A program made the translations under genes and the position numbers. The notes below the pieces were generated by a model that saw only the letters and a list, made by a program, of their open reading frames with translations, was not told the origin of the DNA and searched no databases. A stretch of 64,000 bases of DNA from Lophius americanus (Eukaryota; Chordata; Actinopteri; Lophiiformes; Lophiidae), in contig JBBDHG010000011.1 of assembly GCA_037951165.1 (NCBI GenBank), positions 124,001 to 188,000 on the forward strand, in the 5' to 3' direction. The stretch's first letter is position 1, and every line of letters begins with the position of its first letter. Below, in pieces: positions 22,725-35,949 of the stretch.

Positions 22725-25700
22725 GCCAATCAAAGCACTTTATTGCACTGTATAGTGTGACGGTGAGCCAATAGCAGGCTCTTATAAAAGTGTCATTTAA
22801 TCTTTTTATCTTGTGTACAAAACAAGTCACACACACTTGTACCGTACAAAATCAACACTATTTACATACAATATACACACACACACAGCTAACACACACA
22901 CACACACACATACACACCGTGCATTCTCACCCACTCAGACCTGAATGAACGGACGGGTTCTCTGGGTCTCTGACGGGATTTCCTTCATATCCACCACCTC
23001 CCACATGCACACATATGCACTCACACAAGCACACAAGCACACAAGCACACACACACACGCACAAAGGGACTGACACATGAACGCTACGCTGCTTCCAGCA
23101 TATTCAAAACTGCTGACAGCCAAACAAGCGCTAAGCAACTTCTGAAATGCATAAAGTTTCCTTTTCTTCAGATAAAAGGCGCAAACAAACAAAGAAGACG
23201 ATGAGATGATGTCGTTGGATGATTTATCCACAGGGATGTAAACAAAGGATGATGAATGAAACTTAACTCGTCACACGTTAGAAATCGCTCCCTGCAGTGC
23301 CGATAAATCCCATAATTCACAGCTTCCCAGGAGCTGTGGGTTATCACAGGTCCTTTAGGGACACAATTATATAGATTCATATATTTAAAGTTCTATTTCA
23401 ATATAGTATTTGTCTATTTTCATATGCATCCTCACTATATGCTGCACATAATGTTGTACCAAAGCCCAGAGGACATTCTTCACTGAGGATTCCTGTGAAA
23501 CATGGAAGGATGGTGGCGTTTTCTAAAAAAACAACTTCTTCTTTGAGGTGGGAATCCTGGACAGTTGAACCGGAAGCAAATTGAAGACGTTTCACCTCTT
23601 CTCCAACAAGCTTCCACTTCTTGGATTCTCCATTTGCTTCAGATTCAACTTTCAGGGATCACCGCGACCTGGAATAGTAAGAGTCTTCACAAACTTGACC
23701 TTCAGGACTGAATTCAACCTTCTTCAACCTCAAGTTGTCTATCGTCAACACGTTGCAGCTCCCGCTGCTATTTTCTTTCACATGTTTAGTTTTCTGTTTG
23801 GTTGTATTTGGACTGCGTCTCACAGCGTATCACCCATGTGAGACGGAATGTAGAAAAACTAGTTTTGAAAGAGAAAGATGTGTTTTGCAGTCAGATGAAT
23901 GATGGGCTGTTTAAATCGTAGATTTCCAGATAGAGAAATATTTGGTGAAGCCTGTTGACTGATGGGCTGAGGAGAAACGGCGGATTTTACTGCTGAGCAC
24001 CGACACAGATTTATGATTCACTTTGAATACCATCTCCTATTATGGGATGGTCAAACTAAATACAAGCAAAAGGATAATTTATGATAGTCTGATGTTTATA
24101 GTCGATTTAGTTTTGAAGGATGATTTTTAGAATAGGATAATCCATATTTTTAAGCTTTCAGTTAAATAACTCAGTTAAATAACTTTTTTTCTTTTACAAA
24201 ATTACACTGATGATCCGTCAGTGGATCCACATTTAAAACAGGCTGACATGTTGCAATATTAAAGTTCTGCTGGCAGATTTAGAGATGATTAAAGGTTCTA
24301 ACATTAATAAATCTTTTCTGGGATTCGGGTCATTTTCCATCTTTCTTTGGATCCATCGCATCAGTTGAGAGTTGACACGCTTGTCAAATCTTCACAACAA
24401 TCAGAAATATTAGTTAGTTATAATATGCATTAGTTTGATTTAATCCTAACGGCTTACCTTCCTTCATTCTCCCCACATTCCCTGTCCGTACAATGGAGAT
24501 ACAGGGGATGACCCAGAACCTGCAGGTCAGTATGTGACAAAGCAGTATCGATAGTGAGGTAATCACGATGTAATAACATGGGAGCAACATTTCACCTAGT
24601 CTTCTTCCGTCTTACTCTCTGTTTCTCTAAAACGTGAATCGTTTGTGTTGATGAGATAGAAAAACTGGATTAAAATTAACAGTTTAAGATCATCGTTTGG
24701 AAGAATTCAAGTTTCTTTAGATGGTGGGGACAAAGAGAAAAAGGAAGCTCCGCTGCTTGCAGCGGTACGATCAGCCCCTTAGAGAGAACCATGAAGCTCA
24801 GACGTCGGATAAAAAAGGGATTGTTTTGTCTTTGTTGCTACTCGCTGTGTAGAATAATCCAAATGATCGACCGCCCTTTGAGCCAGCGGCGGAGGTCTGA
24901 ATATAGGAAATGCTTTGTCACCCAAAACCATCAGTTCGGAGCAGCTCATTCAAAGAAAGACAATTTAAAAAAAGTAAAATTGAGTAGAAAACATCAGGTC
25001 CGGAGTCTCCTTAGAGGCCAACTGCCATATAACATGTACGATAAACGATTGATGTTGCCATGAAATCACACTAGATGCCGACGTAGCTGCAATAAACTTT
25101 GCAAGTGTGTTACCTAAAATCATACTGAAGCGGTGTAAACACAAGTAAACAAGATAAACAAGTGATATTGCACATTCTTTAAGTAATCTGTGCTCTTGTC
25201 TCAGTCAATAATTGTGCTACTAGATGCATAGAGCTGGCGGGTCGGGCCGGTTTCAGGTGGTTGATTAGCACAAGCTTTGGTGGGTCTGGTGTTGTGGATT
25301 TGCACACAACGGATGGAATGGGTGAAGATATTTTGGGCCAAAAAGTAAATATTATGACACTAGATGATGCATAAATTCCATGATGTTGAATCACGGCAGT
25401 GAAGAAAGTCCTTTTTTTGGCATTATTGCTACAATATGAGCTTTTTTTCCCCTGTAAACTTTATCTACAGATCCTTCTTCTGCCAACAGCCACCAGATGT
25501 GCTGCAGCATCAGCACCACATCCGGCTATCTCTTCACTCTCTGACATGGTAACTGAAGTAAACAAACGGCTGCTGAGTCTTCGGTTCCCTTTGATTTTCA
25601 CAGAAACTCCGTTTAAATATTCATAATATTCACTCTTTAGTATTCACACAGTGCATTTTTCGTGACGAGATGCTTTGGGTCTGAGTCTCACAGGTTGATC

Positions 25701-26631
25701 ATTCTGGTTCAAACTGATTGACGGGTTGACTGGTGTGTTGGAAAATGAAGCTTTCGTTATCGACATTGCACTTTTCGATTTGTGGTGTCCCATCCTTGAA
25801 ACGTAAAAATTACTTCTTTTTTTTTTTTATCAGAGCCGCTCAGACTCTGGAAAGTGAAAGCAGGTTTCTTTTTTGGATGCGTTTTTTCAGCTTCAACTGC
25901 GTTTTTTTAAAACTCTTAATAGAAAATGTTCATTTGTTCATCTAAGGATAAAATGTGTTTCCTGATTCACATTAAAACTGTCAAATGTCCCTTTCACACA
26001 TGAACACAGATTGATGAACACACTCACACACACACACAGACATACACACACACACACAGGGTGCAGGTGGAGAGAGCTGCATATAGGGGCTACTATACCT
26101 CTTTGTGTTTTCGGTACCTCTCCATATAGATTATTATATCTATGTACAATATTTATATTTGTACAGTAATCTGGCCGCCCCTGCTCTAATTATATTAATA
26201 CCGCAAATCTGTGATTTTCTGTTGTTTATTCGACCAGTCAAACATGATGACGGATACGGTCTCTATTCTCGCTCTACTTTTACCACCTAGAACGACACGC
26301 GGTGTGACGACTGGAGCGGTCGCCCCGCTCACAGTGTTCCCCTAAGGCTTTCTACAGTGATGGGCTCCTGGTAACGGTCACAAGATTGAACGGGGGTGTA
26401 AAAATTATATTTCCAATCGATCGATCAATCATCGGCCAATCAACCGGTACAACACGACTTTAAAGAAAACGGACGATTTAAGACCACACCATACGCATGT
26501 TCAAAAATACAGTACATCTTGATTTGGGGGAATAAAAGAACAACAACAGCGATATGCACGGCATACGAACGCATGCTACCTCCCTCCCTCTCTGTCTGTC
26601 GCACACTTTCACACACACTCACGCATTCAGG
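22725..26631 (-). other. dip2c: dip2c probable 3' untranslated region
   Basis: Between the dip2c stop and the candidate poly(A) signal at 22739-22744 there is no further exon on either strand. The stretch is largely free of the recognisable fish transposon fragments found on either side, which fits a long 3'UTR, but the 3' end is inferred. It contains CA microsatellites (22874-22912, about 23015-23060, 26023-26059) and an AU-rich block with a Pumilio-type TGTACATA at 26141-26165 in transcript sense. Small open frames here (for example 24791-25063 plus strand) look non-coding. Confidence 0.5.
22739..22744 (-). terminator. dip2c: candidate dip2c polyadenylation signal AATAAA
   Basis: The minus strand reads GTGCAATAAAGTGCTTTG, a canonical hexamer in a typical 3'-end context about 3.9 kb past the stop codon. 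Other minus-strand AATAAA copies (for example 26225-26230) could serve as proximal sites. Confidence 0.45.
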
Positions 26632-26884
26632 CTACATGTTGTAGGCCACGTAGATGGGGTCTAGCTGGTCTTGTAAGAAGCCATCGCGTAGGTGCATGCG
26701 CTGCTTCTCGCCGCGGGAGTTGATGGGGATGACACCGATGTCCGTCACCACCATCACGCCCACGATAAGGTAGTGCTCCTCCAGCACCGCCTTGGTCACC
26801 ATGGGAACCAGGTCAAGAGCTTCCTGCTCGGAGCCCTCCAGCTCCACCACCACAACCAGCAGGTTTGTCCAGGGGAAGACAGCG
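26632..26884 (-). CDS. dip2c: dip2c exon E32 (terminal, stop TAG)
   Basis: Acceptor CCTCCTCAG, phase 2 in; ends with TAG at 26632-26634, residues 1273-1356. Encodes AVFPWTNLLVVVVELEGSEQ, EALDLVPMVTKAVLEEHYLI, VIPINSRGEKQRMHLRDGFL and QDQLDPIYVAYNM. The invariant DIP2 C-terminus and the A10-like NSRGEKQR with its Lys are present. GSEQEALDLVP fits paralogue C. Confidence 0.97.
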
Positions 26885-29800
26885 CTGAGGAGGAAAAACA
26901 TTTAACCAGGTTTAAAATAGTGGAAGACAAAGTATTCAGAGCTTTTATTTGAGTAAAAGTACCACTACCACAATAGTGAAAATACCCCACCACAACTGAA
27001 AGCCCAAGCAAAGCAAAATGTACTCTAGTATCAAATTCCTTCTCAGTATTTTACTATTATAGTTGAATTCAATTACTGCTGCATCAATGAGTGAGTCTAT
27101 GTAACTACTGTAGATGTTCCAGGATGAGGTAATCCAACTACCCCATGATGATTAGGATAATACGATGAGTTTGCTGCATATGAAACATCTCTGAGGAACA
27201 ACGATCAGACCTGAAAGTTGCCCGAGGAGCAAACTGGGGTTCAGTGTCTTGCTCACGGACACTAGAATTGGGCATCGAACCTTCAACCTTGCGACAGGTG
27301 TATGAGTCGAAGCTGCCACCACAGCTATAGAAGTCAGAAAATGTCACTTGAGTAAAAGTTCTTACAATTCACCACTGATTTAAAAGTAAAGGTTTAATCA
27401 GGTTCTCTGTGGCTCAAGCTGCTTCCATGGAGATTCTTGACCACCAGGGGGCAGCAGAACACATCTGACGTGTTATCACCATGAGATTGAGTTGTCTTCT
27501 TCTTTTGGCTGTTCCCTTAAGGACTTTTGGATTAAAAAAAATCTTGTACTCAGTTATTGTTATTGATCTCTTTAATAATTGTTTATCTGACTATGTTTAC
27601 ATTAATTTACTTAACTTTGCAGATTAAGATCTTCATCTGCATCTAAGAATGCCTTTTTTGAGAAAATTATGAGAATTTACTGTATTTCTACTACTTGGCA
27701 TGTGTTTAGAAGCTCTGACGTTTCGTTTTATTACTCAAACATTTTCGGTCAAAACATCTTTATCTATAAATCTAGAAGAGCTGTTGTATATTTCTGAGAC
27801 CTACCACTCCATGATGCTCTTGTGGGCGCGTATGACAGAGGTCTCGATGTCGATGGGATGGTACCTCATTCCCCTGAGCTCCATGGCTTCCTCCAGAGCT
27901 CCCACCACGAACAGAGCGTCATGCCTTTCTGTTTGGGAGGCAAACGGGAGCCGTGTTGGTGACGCATGTTGGGAGAGAGCAAAGTAAACGTAGTAGGAGG
28001 GGAGACTAACCTCCGTTGGCGTCGGTGAGCTCGGTGCGGCGGAGGAAGCCCAGGTAGCCAGTCCTGGCCCAGACCGTCTGAGTGTCTCCAAAACTGAGTC
28101 TGGAGTTGAAGTGATCGGACTGGAGAACCTCCTCGCCGTAACCGCTGTAGTAACCGCTGCCGTTATGAGCGCTGTGCACCCAGATCTGCAGGAGGAACAT
28201 GAAGAAGGCAGAATAAAAGTTCTGAAGGTAGGTACCAAAGCTGTAGACATGTAGTGTGCTGATGTAAATATTATACAAGGAAAATACAAACTCTAATCTG
28301 AGAAAATCAATTGGCAGAGCAGCTAATTAGAACGATAATCTCTAGATTATTGGCTAAAGACCCCAAAAAAGAACTATTTGCTGGTCAAACTCTCCCCCCA
28401 TCTCTTATCGTTTCTAAATGAAGCAGTTCAACGTATTTGATGCACAATTGTTGGGTTGTTTCCTGATGAATAAATGCGCTTGTTGTGAGTTTGGATAAAA
28501 TGAAATAGAGTCAACTAAAAATGATATAAATGTAATGTAATATAACGCTTAGGAAGGCAGGAGGGAACCAAGCAGCTGTACAATAAAGGAAATATGACAA
28601 GAAAGAACGAAAAGAAAAGGTAATGAAAAAAGATATTTAGAGAGAATACAGAGAGAAAAACCAAACTGCAAAGAAAAGAAAAGAAGAATTAATTCATTAG
28701 AGACAGAAACAGAAACAAAAGAAAGGGGAGATCACATTAACAAAGGGCTAAAAAAAATTTTTTTTTAAACGATACAGAAAATAAGAAAAGAAATAGAAAT
28801 ACAAAAAATGAATGAAAATGCAGAGCAGAAAAAAAAAAAAAGTGAAGAAAGAGAAGTTCATGTATAACGGTATAAAGACCTCTCCGAGATGTGAGTCTCC
28901 AAGCGGTCCTTTCGTCTCTGGGTTTGCGATGATGATCCGTACTCCAGGTAGGATCTACAGAAACAAACAAATCAGTTGCCATGGTTACCGCTTGAGTCTA
29001 AATCTCTGCTTTGATTCCAGCATGAAAACAAGTTGATAAATAGAACATTTTTATATTCAAGTTCCAGATCCCAACAAGCAAAATGCATTAAACCCAGGAA
29101 GTAGTGAACGCAGCGCCGCCACCGCTTATTAGATCCCTCCACGATGACAACAAACAGAAAGTCCTTCTGTCATGAAGACTTTGAAGAAAAAAAGGCGGAC
29201 TGGTAAACAGACAAGTCTTTTTCTCCTCCCACAGATAGTGAGTCAGAATAAACAGCGGGTTGATCAATGACCGGTCCTGAAACATGATGTTCCTTCTCAG
29301 GGTGTCAGTGAGGGGGAAGAACAGACACAAACCTCTCGTCAGGCTCCAAGAAAAGATCAAAATGCATCATACTGACACCAAGGCCCACTTTCCTGCCTGA
29401 TTCTAAGCCGTCTCCATCCGTAGAATTACCTACGGATAATTCAGGTTTTCACCTGTGTCCATCTGTTGGTTTCAATTTCTCCTCATTAGCAGAGTAATGC
29501 AAAAACCATATATTGTTGAGGTTTCTGCAAAACCAATTTGAAGGATGGGCCGTCTGAATCGTTTTGTTGTGGATCGAGATGGAGGGCCTTTGCAGTATTT
29601 CACTAACAATATAATAACCATCTCCTCATCCTGAGGGAAGAGATGGTATATATCTGATGGTGTATTAAGCACATAAAGATCCAAAAATGTTCATGTCGGC
29701 AGTGATCTTTATAGACTTGTACATACGTGTAGGATTGTTCTGGCTTGGCGGACGTCGGCGTTATACTGAGACTATTTCTAGCTGCTGATGCATTAATGAG

Positions 29801-32800
29801 TTCATCACTTCATTGTAATTACTCTGTACTGATAGCTTGTGAATTTCACCCAAATTTTCAACAGTCACAGTATGTCATCACTAATAGTACATCATACTTA
29901 AACTGATTAGCCATAACATTATAACCTCTAACGGGGGAGGTCAGAGTAAGATTGGTTATTGCTATAATTTTACAGTCAGGTTACTCTTGGAAAAGAGATT
30001 TTGATGTCAATAAGGATATTACACGGTTAAATAATGTATATAATGTGTAAGAATAAGTCATTTAAACTAGGTCTATATTATACATATTATGATGTCTGAA
30101 TGACTGGGTTAGAGCATCTCCAGAACTGCAGGATACGTTGGTTGTTGCTGGGCTGCTGTGGTTAGTCCCTAACATAGTGCTGTAGGAGGGATAACTGGTG
30201 AACCAGCATGGTCTGTTTCCCACATGGAACAAATGATTTAATCTCTGATTCCTGTGGCTGATTTTGTGTTTCATTTCAGTAAAAGAAGCACCTGTACTTG
30301 TCTTTTTTTTTCCTTCTTCAGGATTAATCCATGCCGTCGTTTCTCGGTCTGACGTGTCTGGCTGATGGATCTGGGCTAGTTGCTAAGAGATCATAGTTGA
30401 ATCTGAAATATCTGCGGCTGCTCTGCAATCAAACGAGTACATTTGAATTTGCTCCTGGATTAAAAAGCAGGACGACTCAGTGTTTAGCGACACACCAAAT
30501 AAAGTGGAGGCACTGAAAAGTGCCTCCCCTTTATTTGTTATTTGTTGTTTGATGAGGCATCAGTAAAGAAATGGCATGAAAATAAAGTGGATTTCATGCC
30601 ATTTCTTTACTGATGCCTCATTAAAACGTGTTGCTGTTTGGATTAAAGGAATTTGATTCTTACATCAATTTTGGTTAATGGTTGTTTCTTATGGGTCCAG
30701 CAGAATAAGCCAGAAACACGGCAAGTTATTCTTCTCTGGGCCGTTCCCTTTAGGGGTCGCCACAACAAAAAATCATCTGTTTTCATCTTCCTCTCTCACA
30801 AAATAACTGAATGACCTCCTTCACCAGATCCAGTAACTTCCCCTTTGGTTTTCCACTTTTTCTCCTGCCTGGCATCTCCAGCATCCTTCTACCAATATAT
30901 TCACTATCCCTCCTCTTGACGTGTCCAAACCATCTCTATCTGGCCTCTCTTACTTCGTCTCCGAGGTGTCTAACCTGGGCTATCCCTCCAATGCGCTCCT
31001 TTCTAATCCTTTCCATCTTTGTCACTCCTGAAGACCATCTAAATATCTTCAATCTCTTGTTATGTTGAATAAAGTATGTCAATTGCAGCGACAGCAGGAA
31101 AAAAAAGGGTCAGTTTTAACATTTTTTTATGCTTTAAGCAAATGGAAAACTAATACTATCAGTAGTGATTGGATCAGCCACAGTCCATTATAATTCAATT
31201 TAATGTCAAGATAAATTGTGAGCTCCAACAGGACAGTTGCGCAGAATCACAAAGTTGCAATCAAGCCGAATGCTGGTGTCTATAAATGTCTCTATGAATA
31301 AATGACTTGACTTCATCCACAGTATTTGCTGAGTCACGCACTGCAGATTATAGTTTCTTCCCTCGCCATCTGCCATGATTCATGAGCTGATGCTGTATTT
31401 TTTTTTTTTTCCCCCAGCATGTTATCTTTAGATCAGGACATAAAGTTCTCAACATTAGATATTCTAAGTTAAGCCTCACCAATTTCACATGCCCAAAATG
31501 AACTTAGCATATCTCCAGAATGAACAGGTACATTTGCATAACCTTGGTGTCTACAGACAGGTAAGACTTGAATGACTTTTTAGTGCAGTAACATGTGTAC
31601 ATGTTGTTATGTGAGCAATCTGTGATGAAACATAGAAAAATACCAATATTTCCCTGCTTGTCTGCTTTTTTTTTGTGTGTTTGTTTTTTGGATAAAAAAA
31701 AGTCTCTTATTTCATTATATTACAGCAACACCATGAAATAAAGAATTTCCCTGAAACAATTTGATAACGTTGCATCAAATTTGATAAAAATGCTGCAAAG
31801 TTCATGTGGTACGTTTATTCTACACAGTTTTTGTGGGATAGCACCAGAAAGACTCTCCAGTTTGGCACAGTCTGACAGCCAATGTACCCAAAATGTTACT
31901 AAAAATGGGATTTGGATCCACAAGAGGGATTTGGGCTGCAAATACTCAAATCCCCACATGAGGTGGATTTAGCCACCTAGCTCCTGATATCCTAGAAACT
32001 AGGAGTTTCTAGGAACTTGTTGTTGTGTGTGGAAAGATGTGTGTAAATATATTGACTAGCATCTGCTAGTCAATGGCCAACTTGTAGCCATGGAAACGGG
32101 ATAAATAACAATGATAACAGTTCCTGAATAGCAAAAGGTACCAGTTGAAGTTTGATTGGTGCGAGTACAAACTTTCATAAAAGAATATAAGTTCTATGTA
32201 GAAGTGTATATGTATATATTTAGGGTGTTAGTGCACACAGTGACATCACTGCTGAGTGTTCTTCTGTATTTTTACCAACCGTTTCCATTATCATCATCCT
32301 CCTCCCCGCTGACTGGTTTCTGGGCTCGTTATGGACTCAAACATGCTGTTTGCTATGACTCAATGAATGTAGGAGGGCGCAGAAATAGTCTAGACGTCTG
32401 TCCTTTAATTTGGGGGCATTTTAGGGCATCGGCAAAGTCGATGCTCTACATTTGTGTGAATGTGAGTCTGTGTGGCAAAATTGTGTCTTACAAAAGACCT
32501 CTCTGAGCAAAGGAAGGAAATCTAATTAATTGTTATTGTTAAAATTATCTGGGCACTGCTTTCAAAATGTCTGAATCAATTCAACCCCGGCTTAATATTT
32601 TGAGCTCTATAAATCTGAAGCACACTCACCTTCCCAGACTCCATTAAGGGCAGACTGTGAGGAGAGCCTCTCTCCACCAGCCGGACCCTAAGACACACAC
32701 AGACATAGAAATATGTCACGTCTCTGCTCAGTGAGGAGAGGGAGACACAGAGAGGCGTCAGGACCGGTGGTACCTGTCATGTCTCAGCGCCCTCATGTCC

Positions 32801-35800
32801 ACGTACACAGTTGTGGGATCCGGTCCTGAAGTGCCCTGCAGACAATTACAACACAGGAACAACATGTGATCACCAGTGGGAGAGCAATACTGCTTGTAGC
32901 TGCACCAGTTTGTTCAAAGGCAAAGAAAAAGTACCAGCTCCTCTTTCTTCAGTATTAAATTAAGTATATTCTGGCTTTCGATCACATTCTGGAAAATAAA
33001 CACTGAGATGAATAGAGTACTATTTGATGCTGCTGCTGATTTTGATAAGTGGTTTAGATGTGAATCCAAAGTATTTGTGTCTTTAAGAGTTTCGCTGCAA
33101 CAAATCCAATAGGCTTCATCCTGTTCGGCGGGTTCACCTGCAGGCAGATGGCCAGGTTGACTCTGCAGCCGAAAGCCGTGCTGACAGATCGTGGGTGAAG
33201 GCCGAGGTCTTTGAAGAGCTTGGAGAAGGAGTGCGTGAGCGACATCCTGGGTCTCTCCTCCGCCACAACCACACAGGCCCGAACCCGCGACAGATCCAGA
33301 CCCCGAGCCTGGAAGAGAAATCAGGAATAAAACTTTATATCATATACTGTACAGTTTGGACAGTAAGGAAGATAATAAATAATAAATGTCAAGAATACAT
33401 ATTCCCTTTCTTTCTGCTGCAGCAGCTCTTTATATCCCGCTTTTTTTCTTTTTACTTCATTCACTCGTGTTTTTGCTGGCTTTAGCAACCCAAATCCTCC
33501 CTATCCTGGTGCTGCTTCTTAAAAAAAACTTTACAGCAGTTCACTCAGCTCCTGCCAAAAGATCTCATGTATTATTGTGAATGAAGAACAAAGATGGATG
33601 CTTCAGTTTCTATAGAAGAGACAATTCAGACATGAATCAACAAAATCTGAGGCAGTGTTGTGAGCCCAGCAGGAGGTACAGGTTGTGTTTACTCTTTCTA
33701 TAAATAAAGAACAGTTTGAGGGTTAAGCCTTGGTTTTAGAGAAAAATTGCAAAATCAGATTTCTTTTAAGTCAGTGAAACACAAAGGAGTTTATGTTTGA
33801 TGTGTTTGAAACATTTTTCACCCCTTGTCCAACATTCTGTCTCCACGGAGACATAAAAAAAGACAAACACTAAAATTAACTCTGCAGCTTCATCAGCGAC
33901 CAATCAGAGGCGACGGAGCGGCGGCCTCAGGCCGAGCAGACAGAGGCAGAGCGTGAGTTTATTATCGATGAGCAGGAGGAATGAAGTCACTTAGAAGGGC
34001 TCGCTTCTGTCTCTCTTTGTTTATTAGCACAGCAGTCTCCTTAGGACTGAGATCCATCTTGTTCACATTAAGCTGCAAAGAGAGAGAGTCCGACTGGTCT
34101 GATGCTGTTTTTATGGGAGAGGGGAGGAGAAGATAAATCAGCACGAGTCTGAGACTGAGAGCTGCTTTGACTGTTTATTAATGAGGATCTGGTGGAAAGA
34201 TGTTTTTTATCAAGATAATTGAACTACAATAAATAAATGACACTGATGGCAAACATAATGGTCTGGTACGCAACAATACAGTTTCATAACTCTGGTGTCA
34301 TCGGGAGATTACTACGTCAGAGGCTTTTAGGATCCAAGGCCTGACACAATCACCGGGTAATTGTCCCATCACCGTTATTTGGGTAAGCAGAAAGTATTTC
34401 TGCATTCTATATTCATCTGTATAAAAAAATAAAAGATCAAAGAGAAACATCTCGTTATCACTATTTCTGAAATTCCTGACCGTTTAAGTGTTTTATTATT
34501 TGAAAGAATCTTGTTTTCCTGATCGGCGGTCTTGTAATTAATTCCTCCTTTTCATTCATACTCCCTGCTCTGAGTGTCCTGACTGTCATCAATCCTCGTG
34601 TATTTAACCACCCTCACCTTCCCTCGTGCGCAGGTTGGTCATATCTCGTCATCCTTAAAGCACTTTGTAACATCTGCAATCATTCCGGTGTTTGTAAAGC
34701 AGCTTAGACTCTGCTCGTTCTTTCTGTAAAAATTTTGGACTTTTTTTTTGGATTTTGGATCTTTGCCAGCATTTTTTGGGGAGCACAAAAAACAAAATAG
34801 TTTTTTGTGCTCCAGTTGTAAGAAATTTCCACGTCATTTCCCACCATTTGAAGTTTGACAGTCGCTTCATAATGAGTGTAGGAAAAATCTGACAGATTCT
34901 ACATATCCTTCACTGAGCTTTCACAGACGCCACAGCCACAAGACCGGGCGATCGACCATTACTGAAGCTTTCAGACGAGACTCTAAATATAATTGTGACC
35001 GTGCTTGAGAAAGACTCTGCTTCTTCATGTGGTGATAACATGACCAGAAAAAAGTTAAAGACAATTTATATTCATCTAAAATGACAAGTTCATGACAGCC
35101 CTATGGGATCCAAACCTGAGCTGAGTTCATAGAGTGAAAATGGAGGTAAATAAACATCTGAGCTCCTAAATACATTCCTGGTAGGGGTGTCTAATGTGTG
35201 ACGTTTAAGATGGAATCTTAATAGAGATGTACATTTGTGGAAGATGACATCATCAAGTCCGTCTTTCATATTGCAAAACAAAGTCAGAAACACACCAGTG
35301 TACAGTTAGAGTGCATGCTGGGAAAGCTGTATGTAAATAAATCATATGATACAAATTATTTAATAATCTTAATCATTAGAATCCCATAAAAAAACGTTGA
35401 AAACCGTTTAGCTTTGTGACATGAGAATGGAAGCTGACCTTGAGCGCCTCTGTCTGCAGGCCGAGCCCTTTGGTGCAGAGCTCCATGACGCTGTAGGAGC
35501 AGAAGGTGTCTCGCACCCGCAGCTGACTGACGGCCAGCAGCCACAACGCCGGGTTAGACTCCAGCTCCACCGGGGGAATCAGAATGGACTGGTGGCCCGA
35601 ATACACACTGCAGAAATCACAACACACAATTAGTCACTTACTTATCCACTGATCATAATCTCCACTCATAGTCCACTTTACAGACGGATCACAGGAGTGG
35701 ATGGAGACACCAACCTGCAGAGACACCAGAGGACAAAACCGAGGCCGCAGTATGGATCCAGACAGATGGCCACTTCTCTAGAAGGGTATAATTCACACTG

Positions 35801-35891
35801 CAGCTTCACTGACCGGCAAAAGTCTCCTACTGCATTGTGAGACATCTGGAAAGAGGAAGGCATGCAAAGAGACTCACCACACACACCCACA

Positions 35892-35949
<58 letters not shown>

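Larger units (their letters stand above)
28955..32629. other. dip2c: dip2c intron between E29 and E28
   Basis: A 3.7-kb intron holding the Tc1-like fragment, the twin hairpins and the RTE fragment listed separately. A small 10-bp hairpin CCTAGAAACT/AGTTTCTAGG lies near 31992-32014. No additional exon was recognised. Confidence 0.7.

Noticed and set aside
22860..23060. CRISPR-like spaced CA repeats
   Set aside because: Simple CA microsatellites in a vertebrate 3'UTR; no conserved repeat-spacer unit and no cas genes.
24791..25063. Basic 90-codon open frame (plus strand)
   Set aside because: It lies antisense in the probable dip2c 3'UTR, and its Arg/Lys richness reflects composition.
26692..26952. 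86-codon plus-strand frame rich in His
   Set aside because: Shadow of dip2c E32 on the opposite strand.
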